Shown in pieces: positions 1 to 7,938 of a stretch of 16,632 nucleotides of DNA (position 1 is the first letter of the stretch; every line of letters begins with the position of its first letter). Source of the DNA: JBEKIK01 sp050013075 (GTDB lineage Bacteria > Planctomycetota > Planctomycetia > Pirellulales > Thermoguttaceae). The stretch lies in assembly GCA_050013075.1 (NCBI GenBank), contig JBEKFZ010000093.1, forward strand, positions 1 through 16,632, read 5' to 3'. The notes under the pieces are model-generated. The model was not told the DNA's origin and did not search any database. It saw nothing but the letters and a program-made list of their open reading frames with translations. A program made the translations under genes and the position numbers.

Positions 1-64
1 GGAAAGAGTAAAAAACACTATGTGATAAAGGGATTTCAGTGAATCGTTTGTCAAAATCACCCAT
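1..64 (-). CDS. Possible 5' end of an unidentified gene running off the left edge
   Basis: On the minus strand an ATG at 64-62 opens a frame of 21 codons that reaches the window edge without a stop. The peptide starts MGDFDKRFTEIPLSHS. A good Shine-Dalgarno-like AAGGA lies about 7 bases before the ATG, which is better than most starts in this window. No domain can be recognised in so short a piece. The frame could be chance, since 21 open codons is weak evidence. It could also be a downstream remnant of the neighbouring decayed mobile element. Confidence 0.25.
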   Translation of the reverse strand, partial: MGDFDKRFTEIPLSHSVFYSF

Positions 65-202
65 CACAAGTCCTTATTCTTCAATGGGATACAAAATGAT
101 TTTTTCAGTCTATGTCCTAACACCCTAAATGAATGAAAAATCACCTATGGCATGACGGTAGCGGTGTTTTGCGTATGGAAAAATAGGTAACCTCGGCATG
201 TT

Positions 203-532
203 TTAGGAAAGTGCAGATTCTTCGTAAGTCCGAGCCTTTATTTCACCACTCTCAACGAGCGTCTGCTTTGTAGCCAAGCACAAATTCACCATATCCCCCA
301 CTGTCAGTCGATAGTCCTTATCCACACGTTTCCGTTTTCGACCAGCCTCAAGATCAGCACGTTCACAATAATACTGTTCCAATGCCCCGTTAGGATCAGC
401 TCAGAGGCCGAAGAAATGTGTTTGGCCACGAATCTTCTTAGCCCACTGACCATTTCTGTGGGCATAAAGTGGGAAAGTGGGATAGGGCTTGGCAGGGCAA
501 TCTGCTTTGGTAGAATGGGAATTTATGGACAT
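203..532 (-). pseudogene. Decayed N-terminal part of a planctomycete phage-type integrase
   Basis: Starting at the ATG at 532-530, the frame reads MSINSHSTKADCPAKPYP, then FPLYAHRNGQWAKKIRGQ and THFFGL, and stops at a TGA (403-401). It then continues in the same frame as ADPNGALEQYYCERADLEAG, followed by RLTVGDMVNLCLATKQTLVE and SGEIKARTYEE, up to a TAA at 205-203. From memory, this matches the N-terminus of a tyrosine recombinase family common in planctomycetes. That family has a 'FPLxxHxxGxWAKKIRGKxHYFG' block, then 'W-DPxxAL', then a 'LTVxDLxNxFLxxK' core-binding start. The TGA sits where the family has Trp (TGG to TGA). The catalytic domain with the R-H-R-Y residues is missing, so the gene is dead by both nonsense mutation and truncation. 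The frame is open upstream to 664, but that extension contains a 12-bp tandem repeat (595-618) and does not look like the family. The fragment lies 158 bp from a tRNA-Lys gene, a typical setting for integrases. Confidence 0.72.
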
Positions 533-594
533 CGTAAGCGGTTCCAGTAGGCTTCTATACAAGGATAGGTTGGGAAGCCCATCGACGCCTTGCC

Positions 595-618
595 GGGCGT
601 CGTAACGGGCGTCGTAAC
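595..618. repeat. Two tandem copies of a 12-bp unit
   Basis: The unit GGGCGTCGTAAC occurs twice back to back (595-606 and 607-618), between the integrase remnant and tRNA-Lys. A reading frame passing through it encodes YDARYDAR. No function is evident. Confidence 0.8.
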
Positions 619-690
619 GAAAATCACTACTTCCAAGCCTAACTGAGGTATGAGCGAAAGTCAAGTCTACGAAACAACTTACGGTGTCTC

Positions 691-764
691 GCCTCCTTAG
701 CTCAATTGGTCAGAGCATCTGACTCTTAATCAGAGGGTTGTAGGTTCAAGTCCTACAGGGGGCA
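691..764 (+). tRNA. tRNA-Lys (anticodon CTT)
   Basis: The 74-nt sequence folds as a full cloverleaf. The acceptor stem GCCTCCT pairs with AGGGGGC (one U-G pair), the D stem is GCTC/GAGC, the anticodon stem is TCTGA/TCAGA around loop CTCTTAA, and the T stem is GTAGG/CCTAC around TTCAAGT. The anticodon CTT at 725-727 decodes AAG. The discriminator base is A764, and CCA is not encoded. The gene stands alone, with the integrase remnant upstream on the other strand and rtcA downstream. I see no second copy of its 3' end in the window, so no attachment-site pair can be drawn. Confidence 0.95.
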
Positions 765-900
765 CTTGTAAAGCCTTGTGTGACAAAGAGTTACGCAAGA
801 CTTTTCTATTGCACCTTATCCGGATGCTCGTTGTGCGTTACATTTGCGCTACGGTCCAAATAAAAATCTGCCATTTTAAAAGGTTAATGGTATGCAACCC

Positions 901-2127
901 CTATCCGATTCGCATCAGGCAATTGCCCTTGCTGTCGTGCTCTATCTTGACATCGAGCCCCAGGAAGTGCCGCATGATTTCCAGATGCGTCGTGGCATGG
1001 GCTGAAAGGGCCATCGTGCGAAATACCCCGCCGCCGGAACCAAGATAAGCGCCAATTCCCAAGGGAAGCATGATCTGGTCCGCCAAATGTCTCCCCACTG
1101 GCACACCGGCTGCTAAATACTCTTCGGCCGCGCGGAGCGCCTCCATGGCAACTTCCTCGGCCTTCACGCCTATCCGCCCGAAGCTAGTATAGACTTCGGT
1201 AATGTTCTCCGCTTCCAGGTAAATCATCACAACGTTGCCCGTTCCGTAGGCGCCCATTGGTTCTTCGATTGCGAAGCAGTCTTCGCTCCAGCCAGTCTCC
1301 TGGGCAATGGTCCGACATTCACGCTCGGCAATGTGCCGTGGCAGATTAATTAGCAAAATCCGAACCCGGCGGGTGCGAATTTCCCCGCGATCGATCAACT
1401 CCAGGCGGCTTAGTTGCCGGGCAGGTTGGATGCGAACCGTGAACTCTCCCCTACCAATAGGATAGAACCCGGGCCGAACCAGGCGGGCCTCGACAGTCGG
1501 CCCGAGTCGATTAACCAACGGAAGATAGCTCTTTGCCAGGAAATCAAAAGGTGGAGCCAACGGATTGTGTGTTCCACCCCGCATGGTCAGGTTCGACTCG
1601 CCTTCAGACAGTAGAAGTGCCGGCAACACCGTCTGCAATACGAGCGTTGTACTGCCGGCTGAGCCCACATCGAATGTGTAGTTGCCCGCCCTGACGGTCC
1701 CGGGACAGAATGATAGCCGCGATGAACCGAACTCCGCGCCTTCCACACGGGCCTGGCTGATTTCGGCCGCCGCCGTGACAGCGGATAGGTGCTGAGGCAT
1801 CAAGCCTGGTTTTTTACGCTTGGCCCGGATATTCCCGATGACGAACGACTTGGCAGTGACCAGCGACAGCGCCAAGGAGGAACGAAGAATTTGTCCACCC
1901 CCTTCGCCAACGGAACCGTCGATCATGAGTACGGGTTCTGTCAACGATTGGCCTTTGTTTTTGTGTTGTGGAGTTTCATGGGACGCGATGTGGCCGCTAC
2001 GAAGATCCGTGCCCGGATATCGAATCTCAGCGCCGCAAGCACAGCGGACTTGGTGTTCAAACTCAAACAATGTCGCGTCGAAATCGGCGCCGCATCGCGG
2101 ACATGTGATTGCCATGATACACCCCAT
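901..2127 (-). CDS. rtcA: RNA 3'-terminal phosphate cyclase with an N-terminal zinc ribbon
   Basis: RtcA uses ATP to turn RNA 3'-phosphate ends into 2',3'-cyclic phosphates through an adenylated histidine. The cyclase part starts near residue 66 with the glycine-rich IDGSVGEGGGQILRSSLALS. It continues with GSAGSTTLVLQTVLPALL and RGGTHNPLAPPFDF, and ends with the HLADQIMLPL and SAHATTHLEI blocks. His377 in the last block aligns by position with the adenylated His of E. coli RtcA. Residues 1-65 are extra: a C9-x2-C12 ... C29-x-C31 ribbon and a polar linker of about 25 residues. Residue 68 (ATG at 1926-1924) is where a canonical RtcA would begin, but no Shine-Dalgarno site precedes it, so the fused form is the simplest reading. 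The start could be Met1 (2127) or Met5 (2115). No RtcB ligase or RtcR regulator is nearby, unlike the E. coli operon. The gene is probably monocistronic. Confidence 0.92.
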   Translation of the reverse strand: MGCIMAITCPRCGADFDATLFEFEHQVRCACGAEIRYPGTDLRSGHIASHETPQHKNKGQSLTEPVLMIDGSVGEGGGQILRSSLALSLVTAKSFVIGNIRAKRKKPGLMPQHLSAVTAAAEISQARVEGAEFGSSRLSFCPGTVRAGNYTFDVGSAGSTTLVLQTVLPALLLSEGESNLTMRGGTHNPLAPPFDFLAKSYLPLVNRLGPTVEARLVRPGFYPIGRGEFTVRIQPARQLSRLELIDRGEIRTRRVRILLINLPRHIAERECRTIAQETGWSEDCFAIEEPMGAYGTGNVVMIYLEAENITEVYTSFGRIGVKAEEVAMEALRAAEEYLAAGVPVGRHLADQIMLPLGIGAYLGSGGGVFRTMALSAHATTHLEIMRHFLGLDVKIEHDSKGNCLMRIG

Positions 2128-2321
2128 GATACGCAGACGTTGTCATCACACCCCCAATTTAACAAAAGACGGCCCAAAATGCCAGCGGTTTTGGTGTTCA
2201 ATTCGGTGTTGGTGGAGGTTCGGACTGATCTTTTCCGAGGAGGACAGTGGACCGCCCTTGGGCGCGCCCGGTGGTACTGGCGTTTTCGGCTGTCATCGCA
2301 CAAAATGAGCGTTTGGCTGGA

Positions 2322-2348
2322 CGGTTCGATCCATCGAACGTTTTTTTT
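2322..2348 (+). terminator. Hairpin plus T-run upstream of the metallo-hydrolase gene
   Basis: The inverted repeat GTTCGAT-CC-ATCGAAC (2324-2339; the two-base centre must open further) is followed at once by G and eight T's (2341-2348). This has the form of an intrinsic terminator on the plus strand. No plus-strand gene is recognisable upstream, because rtcA is divergent. It may therefore end a short leader or small RNA made from the 2128-2320 gap, or act as an attenuator in front of the gene at 2427. Confidence 0.5.
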
Positions 2349-2426
2349 AAAACATAGACGGAGACTGTTGCTTCTCTAACCACCAAGAGAACTATCTCAT
2401 CACCCATTACATTGAAGGAGACTTCC

Positions 2427-3320
2427 ATGTTCAGCAAAAGGATTCTTGTGCTTGCCGTGTGCATCGGCTCGCTCGCTTTGTCGTCGCTCAGGGCACAGCA
2501 GCCAAACCAATCTTCGCGCAGTCGCCCGTCGTCCGAGCCGGTTGCGGCAAAGCACGTGCGAGGCAACCTTTATCAGCTAAGCGGCGGGGTCGGTAACGCG
2601 TTCTTTTACGTCGGACAGGACGAAGTCCTTGTGATCGACGCCAAAATCAGCGCGGAAGCAGCCGCTCAAATGTTAGCGGAAATCAAGAAGATCACGGATA
2701 AACCGGTGCGCCGCGTAGTTCTGACGCACAGCGATGCCGATCATGTCAACGGACTTGCCGGGTTTCCGCCACACCTGATGATTATCTCCCATGCGAACGC
2801 TCGGCAAGACATTGTTCAGGCCAATGCAGCCGCGACTACGAAACTACCGCTTCCCAATGTAACCTTTTCCAAGGATTTAACCCTGTTTGTGGGCGATACG
2901 GAGGTGCAATTGCTCTATTTCGGTCCGGCGCACACCAACGGCGACATCGTGATCTACATCCCTTCGGAAAAGGCCGCCATTGTCGGCGACCTTGTTTTTG
3001 TCGGCCGTGACCCCCTGATTCACAGGAACAAACACGGTTCCTCCTTCGGCCTTGTATCCACGCTGAAGGCGCTCGTCCAACTGGACGCCGACGTTTTCCT
3101 AAGCGGGCACGCCGACGGAGTGGATAAAAAGGCCATCGAGGCATTGATCGCCCAGATTGAACAAAAGCAGGCCAAAGTCAAAGTCCTTGTTCAGGAAGGA
3201 AAAACGCTCGTAGAAGTGAAAGAAGCGTTTGCCGGCGCCGATCAGCCGGCCAGGACCGGCGGCCCTCGGTGGCCGAGCCTGGTGGAGATTATTTACCAAG
3301 AATTAACAGAGAAAAAGTAA
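2427..3320 (+). CDS. Exported metallo-beta-lactamase-fold hydrolase
   Basis: I chose the ATG at 2427 because AAGGAG lies 7 bases upstream and the protein then starts with a clean signal peptide (MFSKRILVLAVCIGSLALSS, likely cut after LRA). An in-frame TTG at 2412 is less likely. The mature protein of about 275 residues is a metallo-beta-lactamase fold acting outside the cytoplasm. The metal motif is H101-S-D103-A-D105-H106 in LTHSDADHVNGLAGF, with further ligands H169 (PAHTNGD), D188 (VGDLVF) and H228 (SGHADG). The usual second His of HxHxDH is Asp here. I recall this 'HSDxDH' variant in a group of uncharacterised bacterial hydrolases, so it probably changes metal binding rather than abolishing it. 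The substrate is unknown: beta-lactams, other lactones or esters, and cyclic substrates are all possible. The gene stands alone, and the next gene is convergent. Confidence 0.87.
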   Translation: MFSKRILVLAVCIGSLALSSLRAQQPNQSSRSRPSSEPVAAKHVRGNLYQLSGGVGNAFFYVGQDEVLVIDAKISAEAAAQMLAEIKKITDKPVRRVVLTHSDADHVNGLAGFPPHLMIISHANARQDIVQANAAATTKLPLPNVTFSKDLTLFVGDTEVQLLYFGPAHTNGDIVIYIPSEKAAIVGDLVFVGRDPLIHRNKHGSSFGLVSTLKALVQLDADVFLSGHADGVDKKAIEALIAQIEQKQAKVKVLVQEGKTLVEVKEAFAGADQPARTGGPRWPSLVEIIYQELTEKK

Positions 3321-3544
3321 GCCCGCATTACGCCACTGTCCTAAAAACGCGTCACCCAAGAGGGCCGCCGGTGCAATAGATGCCGAAAGGAAAAACACAA
3401 GCTACTGCGGATAGACTTTATCGCGTTCCACCACGCATTGAACATGGCCCCAGCGCAGATCGTGCACACCGGGCGGAGGATCCTGTATCGGCTGTGGACA
3501 TGAACTCCCCGGCAGCACGTCTTCTTTATTCCATATCTGCGGCG

Positions 3545-4231
3545 TTAATCGACCGCGGTCAGCCAATCATATTTCCAAAGCGGATTACCGCATGCACGGC
3601 ATTGTTCCACGCATTCCAGAACCTGCGCGCGGCACTGACGACAATCGGCGATGGCTGGCAAAATAGCGGTTTGTTCGCACCTTAGTTTCAAGGCGGTGCT
3701 GCGATCGCCGAAGGCGCGCGCAGTAGCGATATGTACTGAGAGCGGTACTAGACGAAACAGGACCAAGGGGGCCTCCCTCGACTCGGGCAGAACTCGGGCC
3801 AAGGCGTCCATGAATGCAAGTCTGCGGTCATCGGGGCCCTTTGATAGATAAAGTTTGGATCGCTCCAGGACTTCTGCATTCTGTCCGCGCTCTCCCAATC
3901 GGAGACGGGCCAGCCATGGCAAATACCAATCATTGGTTTGGTCGATGTAACCGGTGTGTTTTGCGAATATCGCAGATTCGGCCGCTTGATAGATTTCGAT
4001 TTCCTCGATCGACTGCTGCTCGGCCTTGCTTTCCGAAACAGGCGCAAGCATCGAATCCCTTCCCACGTTCTTTTCCACGTCCTCAAACACTCGGAGGTAC
4101 AGAGATTCCCGAAGGATGGTCAGTCCGTTGGAAAGACACGCAGCCACGCCGGCTCCATCCGCGCGATTCTCGTGGCGGTTGAATTCCTCGGCCGCCTGGG
4201 CAAGCCAATTGATCGAGTCCGTGCGTCCCAT
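3545..4231 (-). CDS. Conserved-looking hypothetical protein with a C-terminal zinc ribbon
   Basis: The 228-residue protein has no signal peptide or membrane segment. Residues 1-180 are mostly helical in character, acidic and rich in Ala, Leu and Glu, and include WYLPWLARLRLGERGQNAEV, which suggests a scaffold or helical-repeat domain. The C-terminus holds C197-x2-C200 ... C211-x2-C214 (DCRQCRAQ, QCRACGNP), followed by PLWKYDWLTAVD, a treble-clef or zinc-ribbon arrangement; Cys185 and Cys207 also lie close by. I recall similar tails (DCRQCR...CGNPLWK-x-DWLTA) in planctomycete hypothetical proteins of unknown role. The start at 4231 follows a G-rich stretch, GGGGGG, that could serve as ribosome binding site. 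The gene is divergent from the ECF sigma factor across 258 bp and convergent with the metallo-hydrolase across 224 bp. Confidence 0.75.
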   Translation of the reverse strand: MGRTDSINWLAQAAEEFNRHENRADGAGVAACLSNGLTILRESLYLRVFEDVEKNVGRDSMLAPVSESKAEQQSIEEIEIYQAAESAIFAKHTGYIDQTNDWYLPWLARLRLGERGQNAEVLERSKLYLSKGPDDRRLAFMDALARVLPESREAPLVLFRLVPLSVHIATARAFGDRSTALKLRCEQTAILPAIADCRQCRAQVLECVEQCRACGNPLWKYDWLTAVD

Positions 4232-4386
4232 ATTGGCACCCCCCTATACAGCCGTTTACCGGAAGATTCCACAATAATTATTGTACTTGATATGTTTTGT
4301 TCCGCCACCCCCCGCATCCGCCCGGGTCGAGCATCTTCAATCGACGCGGGAAAACGCACCGGCCGTTCTTAGAGGCGCCCAAACTA

Positions 4387-4415
4387 TTGACTCGGACCTA
4401 TTCCCGCGGTATCTT
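4387..4415 (+). promoter_or_regulatory. Sigma-70-type promoter for the ECF sigma factor gene
   Basis: TTGACT (4387-4392) and TATCTT (4410-4415) are separated by exactly 17 bp, a good housekeeping-promoter match. The expected transcript start near 4422 leaves a leader of about 70 nt before the GTG start. If right, the sigma gene is transcribed by the main polymerase and not only by itself. Confidence 0.5.
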
Positions 4416-4489
4416 CAAACCTATTGTCTGACGGGGCGTTCAGCGTGTCTCGGACGCCCGGGTAATTTGGTCCGCATCGAGAGGCGGCC

Positions 4490-5248
4490 GTGGACGAAAA
4501 TACGCTCAATTCCCGCTTGTCCCGCATTTCCACCATCTGGACGATATTGGGCAAGGCGCACCGTGAATCGGGTTTTGATGCGGCGGACGCACAGTGGGCC
4601 TTGATCCAGAGGTATCAAAGGGCGATCTATCGTTACCTGCTGGGCGCGCTAAGGGATCCGGACGCGGCCGACGAAGTGTTCCAGGATTTTGCCCTGCGGG
4701 TAGTCCAAGGGGCGTTTCGCCGGGCCGATCCACAGCGGGGCCGGTTCCGCAATTACTTGAAAACCACCCTCATCCATCTGGTCACCGACTATCGGAATCG
4801 GCAGCGGAACCGCCCGACTTCGCTGGGCAAGACCTTTGACGAGCCTGCCGTGCAGCCGGACGATCCGGCCGCGGCCGACGAGCAGTTCATTCACAGTTGG
4901 CGGGAGGAACTTCTTGCCCGGGCTTGGGAATCGCTGGAAAAAGCCCAGAGCCAAGGCGGCCAACCCTATTATAGCGTTTTGCGGTTCCGCGCCGAGAACG
5001 CCGATGCCACTTCGGCCGAAATGGCGGCAAGTTTAAACGAGCAGCTTCAACCCGAGCATCCTTTCACGGATACGGGAATCCGCAAGACGCTGCAACGTGC
5101 GAAGGCGCAGTTCGCCGATCTGCTGCTGGACGAGATTGCCCAATCACTGGACAGTCCGACGGTGGAGGAATTGGAACAGGAGCTAATCGACCTTGAACTG
5201 CTGCCACATTGCCGGTCCGCGCTCATGCGCCGGCGGAACAACGGCTGA
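4490..5248 (+). CDS. ECF-type RNA polymerase sigma factor, planctomycete kinase-associated type
   Basis: The protein redirects RNA polymerase to a specific promoter set. Sigma region 2 spans about residues 35-105: QRYQRAIYRYLLGALRDPD, then AADEVFQDFALRVV, then GRFRNYLKTTLIHLVTDYRN, the last being the -10 recognition helix region. An acidic linker (115-132) leads to a region-4-like part (about 140-215) with GIRKTLQRAKAQFADLLLDE. The protein is 252 residues, longer than the usual 180-200, because of an N-terminal extension and an acidic C-terminal tail (222-240, EELEQELIDLELL) that may serve autoregulation. The start is a GTG at 4490, because an in-frame TAA lies at 4463-4465. No anti-sigma gene is adjacent. 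Its 3' end is 6 bp from that of the Ser/Thr kinase on the other strand, a pairing known in planctomycete ECF groups where a kinase probably controls the sigma factor. Confidence 0.9.
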   Translation: MDENTLNSRLSRISTIWTILGKAHRESGFDAADAQWALIQRYQRAIYRYLLGALRDPDAADEVFQDFALRVVQGAFRRADPQRGRFRNYLKTTLIHLVTDYRNRQRNRPTSLGKTFDEPAVQPDDPAAADEQFIHSWREELLARAWESLEKAQSQGGQPYYSVLRFRAENADATSAEMAASLNEQLQPEHPFTDTGIRKTLQRAKAQFADLLLDEIAQSLDSPTVEELEQELIDLELLPHCRSALMRRRNNG

Positions 5249-5254
5249 TACCAA

Positions 5255-7855
5255 CTATGGCGGCGATTTTCCCATGTCCGCGTCCGACTTCTTGATGATT
5301 TCAATGGCCCCCCGCGTCCGTTTAAGCGGCTCTTGTACGCCCTCGGCGTCGGGAGCCTTGGCGGCAACTTGCTCTAAGTATTTCTGCCATGTTTCAAGGG
5401 TCGTTAGCGCCTTGCGGCGCCGAAGGGGATCGGTGTGGTACTCCCCAATGAAGGACCATGTCCCCGTGAAAGCATTCCGATAACGAGCCGTGTCTCCGCA
5501 GTCCGCCGCCAATGGAGTTAGGATCGTCTCCGCTTTATCGATCGATGCCATCGCCGTCTCTAGGCTTCCTTGTTCGTACCGGACGTGGGCGATGACCTCG
5601 TAGAGTTCCACCAGCGCCAATTGGTACTCGGTGACATCCGGATTTTTCCAGGCAAGAGGCTCCAGGATATCGAGCGATTTTTGGTAGATGGCTATGGCAT
5701 CATCCCTTTTTTTATCGCAATCATCTCCCGATTCCAGGCCGGATGCCGCCTCCGCGCAGGCCAGTTCGGCTTCCATGCGGTAACAGATGGCCAGCAGATA
5801 ACGCATTGTAAGGTCATCGCGATTGCTCTTCGCCAGGGTCTGAAAAAGCATTGCCGCCTGCCGGGACGATTGCCGGCCCAAGTCGTACCACTCTCGAGCG
5901 CTTTCGGGGTTTTTGTCGGCCTGTACCAGGCCTGACAGGGAAAGGTTTGCCAGATTGTAGTAACCCATGGCTGTGTCGCGGCGCAGTTTGGGGTCGTTGC
6001 CGGCGATCCGCGGTTGCAAGCGGATCGTCTGCGCCTGCTCCAGGCGCCGCCGGGCATCATCGTAAGAGCCGCGCCCCATTTCCAGCAAACCGATGTTCAT
6101 AAACGTGTTGGCCAACATGCGGTGCGATTCCCGTTCGTCCGGGACGAGCGCCGCCAATCGGCTGCGGACCTCGATTGCCTTTTGGTATGCCTCCAAAGCA
6201 CGGTCGAATTGCTGTTGTAATTGCAATGCCCTGCCCATTGCGTTGTATGTATCGCCCAGCGCCTTAAGCCGCTCGGTGTTATCTTGATCAGAGTGGAGTA
6301 ATTGTTTTTGCATTTCCTGGGCGATTTCGTATGAAGACATGGCTTTTGCCGGCGACTCGATCTCCTCGGTTATCCATCCCACGCGAAAATGGGCCAAGCC
6401 CAGTTCGTCGCGAATAGTTTCGTCCCCGCCGCTTTTAATCAGGAACTTTTCGTAATAAACCCGTGCACGCTGCAAAAGCTTTTTGCGGATTCGCTGCATT
6501 CCAGGCTCTTTCAGCAATGTATCCTCGCTTATCTGTGTGTACCAATCGTCGATGGCCTTCCGCTCCTGACGCCGCGACTCCTCGCTATTCGCCAAGGCTC
6601 TCGCGGTCCGAATGTAACCTACCGTTGCGGCAACCAAGCCGAACAACAGACACAGCATCGCGGCCAGGGCCGAAGCGGCCACCAGGCGGTTGCGGCCGCA
6701 CCAGCGGACCATGCGTTCCAACGTGCTAACCGGGCGGGCTTGGATCGGCTTTCCGGCCAGGTAACGGCCCAACTCCTCGGACAAGGCTCGCGCGGTCGGG
6801 TATCGACGCGCAGGCTCCTTTTGCAGGCATTTCAGGCATATCGTATCCAGGTCGCGGGGAACGCGGCCGTCGAGTTTCCGCGGACTGACCGGGTCGTCCT
6901 GCATCACCTGCTTTAAAAGCATTTGCAAGCTGCCGCGGAACGGACGCTCGCCTGTCAACAGTTCGAAAAGAATCACGCCCAAGGAATACACGTCCGTGCG
7001 CCGGTCGGCCGCATGAGCCAGCCCTTTGGCTTGTTCGGGCGACATGTAAGCGGGAGTGCCCAGGATTTGGCCGTCCACGGTCATCGTGGTCTCGCCGGCT
7101 TCCCGTTTGGCCAGCCCGAAGTCCATGATGTGCGGCTCCCCGCGACGGTCGATCATGATGTTGCCGGGCTTAAGATCGCGATGAATCACGCCTTCTTCGT
7201 GGGCGTGGTGCAGGCCCTCGGCGATTTTTACGCACAAAGCGGCGCAGTCGCGGAATGCCAAGCGTCGGCCGGACAGCCACTTGTCCAACGATAGCCCCTC
7301 GATGAAATCGGCGACGATATAAATCCGTTTGCCTTCCAATCCCACCTCGTGAACGCTGACGATGTTCGGATGCCGGAGTTGCGCCGCGGCCCGGGCTTCG
7401 CGGAGGAATTTCTCGACTTCTTCAGGGCCTAGCAGGCCCCGGTGGGGAATCTTCACGGCCACCGTCCGATCGAGTTGCGTGTCCCGGGCCTTCCATACCT
7501 CGCCAAAGCCGCCGGAGCCGAGCCGCTCGATCAATTCAAAGCGTCCGATGCGCTCACCGATCTCCGCACTGCCCCCCGCAGCCGCCGGCGACGCCAAGGT
7601 CTCCGCGCCCACCCAGGCGATCTGGCTGCCGCACGAAGTACACTGGATTTGATCCTGGGATTGATGGTCGGCCACGGCCACCAGGTCAAGACATTGAGGG
7701 CATCGCAAATGGAGTCCCAGGGGCGCAACCGGGGTCTTATCCGCAAGGCTCTCGTCCTCGTTCTTGGCGGCTGAGTCCAAAATGCATGCATCCTCGGCAA
7801 TCGGATCGATGCGCCTGGTTGCGTTCGATAAGCTGTGTTTAGAGGCTTCGGCCAT
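5255..7855 (-). CDS. Membrane Ser/Thr protein kinase with zinc ribbon and TPR-like sensor region
   Basis: This is an 866-residue Hanks-type kinase. Residues 1-85 are a cytoplasmic lead-in with a zinc ribbon (C52-x2-C55 ... C72-x2-C75). The kinase domain (about 105-370) has all key elements: Gly loop LGSGGFGEV (112-120), Lys135 in VAVKIPH, Glu153 in LREARAAAQLRHPNIV, HRDLKPGN (225-232), DFG (245-247), GTPAYMSPEQ (267-276) and the DVYSLGVILFELLTGERPF block. One membrane helix follows (about 391-415, LVAASALAAMLCLLFGLVAA). The remaining 450 residues are helical repeats of TPR character (for example YNAMGRALQLQQQFDRALEA), probably on the far side of the membrane as a sensor or binding platform. 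The protein should be an active kinase. The convergent ECF sigma gene 6 bp away is the likely partner. The start at 7855 has no clear Shine-Dalgarno site. Confidence 0.95.
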   Translation of the reverse strand: MAEASKHSLSNATRRIDPIAEDACILDSAAKNEDESLADKTPVAPLGLHLRCPQCLDLVAVADHQSQDQIQCTSCGSQIAWVGAETLASPAAAGGSAEIGERIGRFELIERLGSGGFGEVWKARDTQLDRTVAVKIPHRGLLGPEEVEKFLREARAAAQLRHPNIVSVHEVGLEGKRIYIVADFIEGLSLDKWLSGRRLAFRDCAALCVKIAEGLHHAHEEGVIHRDLKPGNIMIDRRGEPHIMDFGLAKREAGETTMTVDGQILGTPAYMSPEQAKGLAHAADRRTDVYSLGVILFELLTGERPFRGSLQMLLKQVMQDDPVSPRKLDGRVPRDLDTICLKCLQKEPARRYPTARALSEELGRYLAGKPIQARPVSTLERMVRWCGRNRLVAASALAAMLCLLFGLVAATVGYIRTARALANSEESRRQERKAIDDWYTQISEDTLLKEPGMQRIRKKLLQRARVYYEKFLIKSGGDETIRDELGLAHFRVGWITEEIESPAKAMSSYEIAQEMQKQLLHSDQDNTERLKALGDTYNAMGRALQLQQQFDRALEAYQKAIEVRSRLAALVPDERESHRMLANTFMNIGLLEMGRGSYDDARRRLEQAQTIRLQPRIAGNDPKLRRDTAMGYYNLANLSLSGLVQADKNPESAREWYDLGRQSSRQAAMLFQTLAKSNRDDLTMRYLLAICYRMEAELACAEAASGLESGDDCDKKRDDAIAIYQKSLDILEPLAWKNPDVTEYQLALVELYEVIAHVRYEQGSLETAMASIDKAETILTPLAADCGDTARYRNAFTGTWSFIGEYHTDPLRRRKALTTLETWQKYLEQVAAKAPDAEGVQEPLKRTRGAIEIIKKSDADMGKSPP

Positions 7856-7938
7856 GGTCAGCGCCTGTTAGCGGAGATGAACTCGTAGAACAACAATCCG
7901 CCGACTTCTTCTTTATAGCCCGGCCGCCCGCCCGGGGC

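Noticed and set aside
533..664. Upstream extension of the integrase remnant to an ATG at 664
   Set aside because: The extension contains a 12-bp tandem repeat and matches nothing in the recombinase family; the ATG at 532 gives a family-like start.
691..764. A phage attachment-site pair using the tRNA-Lys 3' end
   Set aside because: I could not find a second copy of the tRNA 3' end in the window, so no attL/attR pair can be supported.
1789..2379. Open frames of 162-196 codons on the plus strand across 1789-2379
   Set aside because: They lie antisense to rtcA, whose reading frame has clear family motifs, and encode no recognisable sequence. They are by-products of the codon use on the other strand.
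3380..3685. A 101-codon plus-strand frame between the metallo-hydrolase and the zinc-ribbon hypothetical
   Set aside because: Half of it is antisense to the C-terminal zinc ribbon of the minus-strand gene, and its own product has no features.
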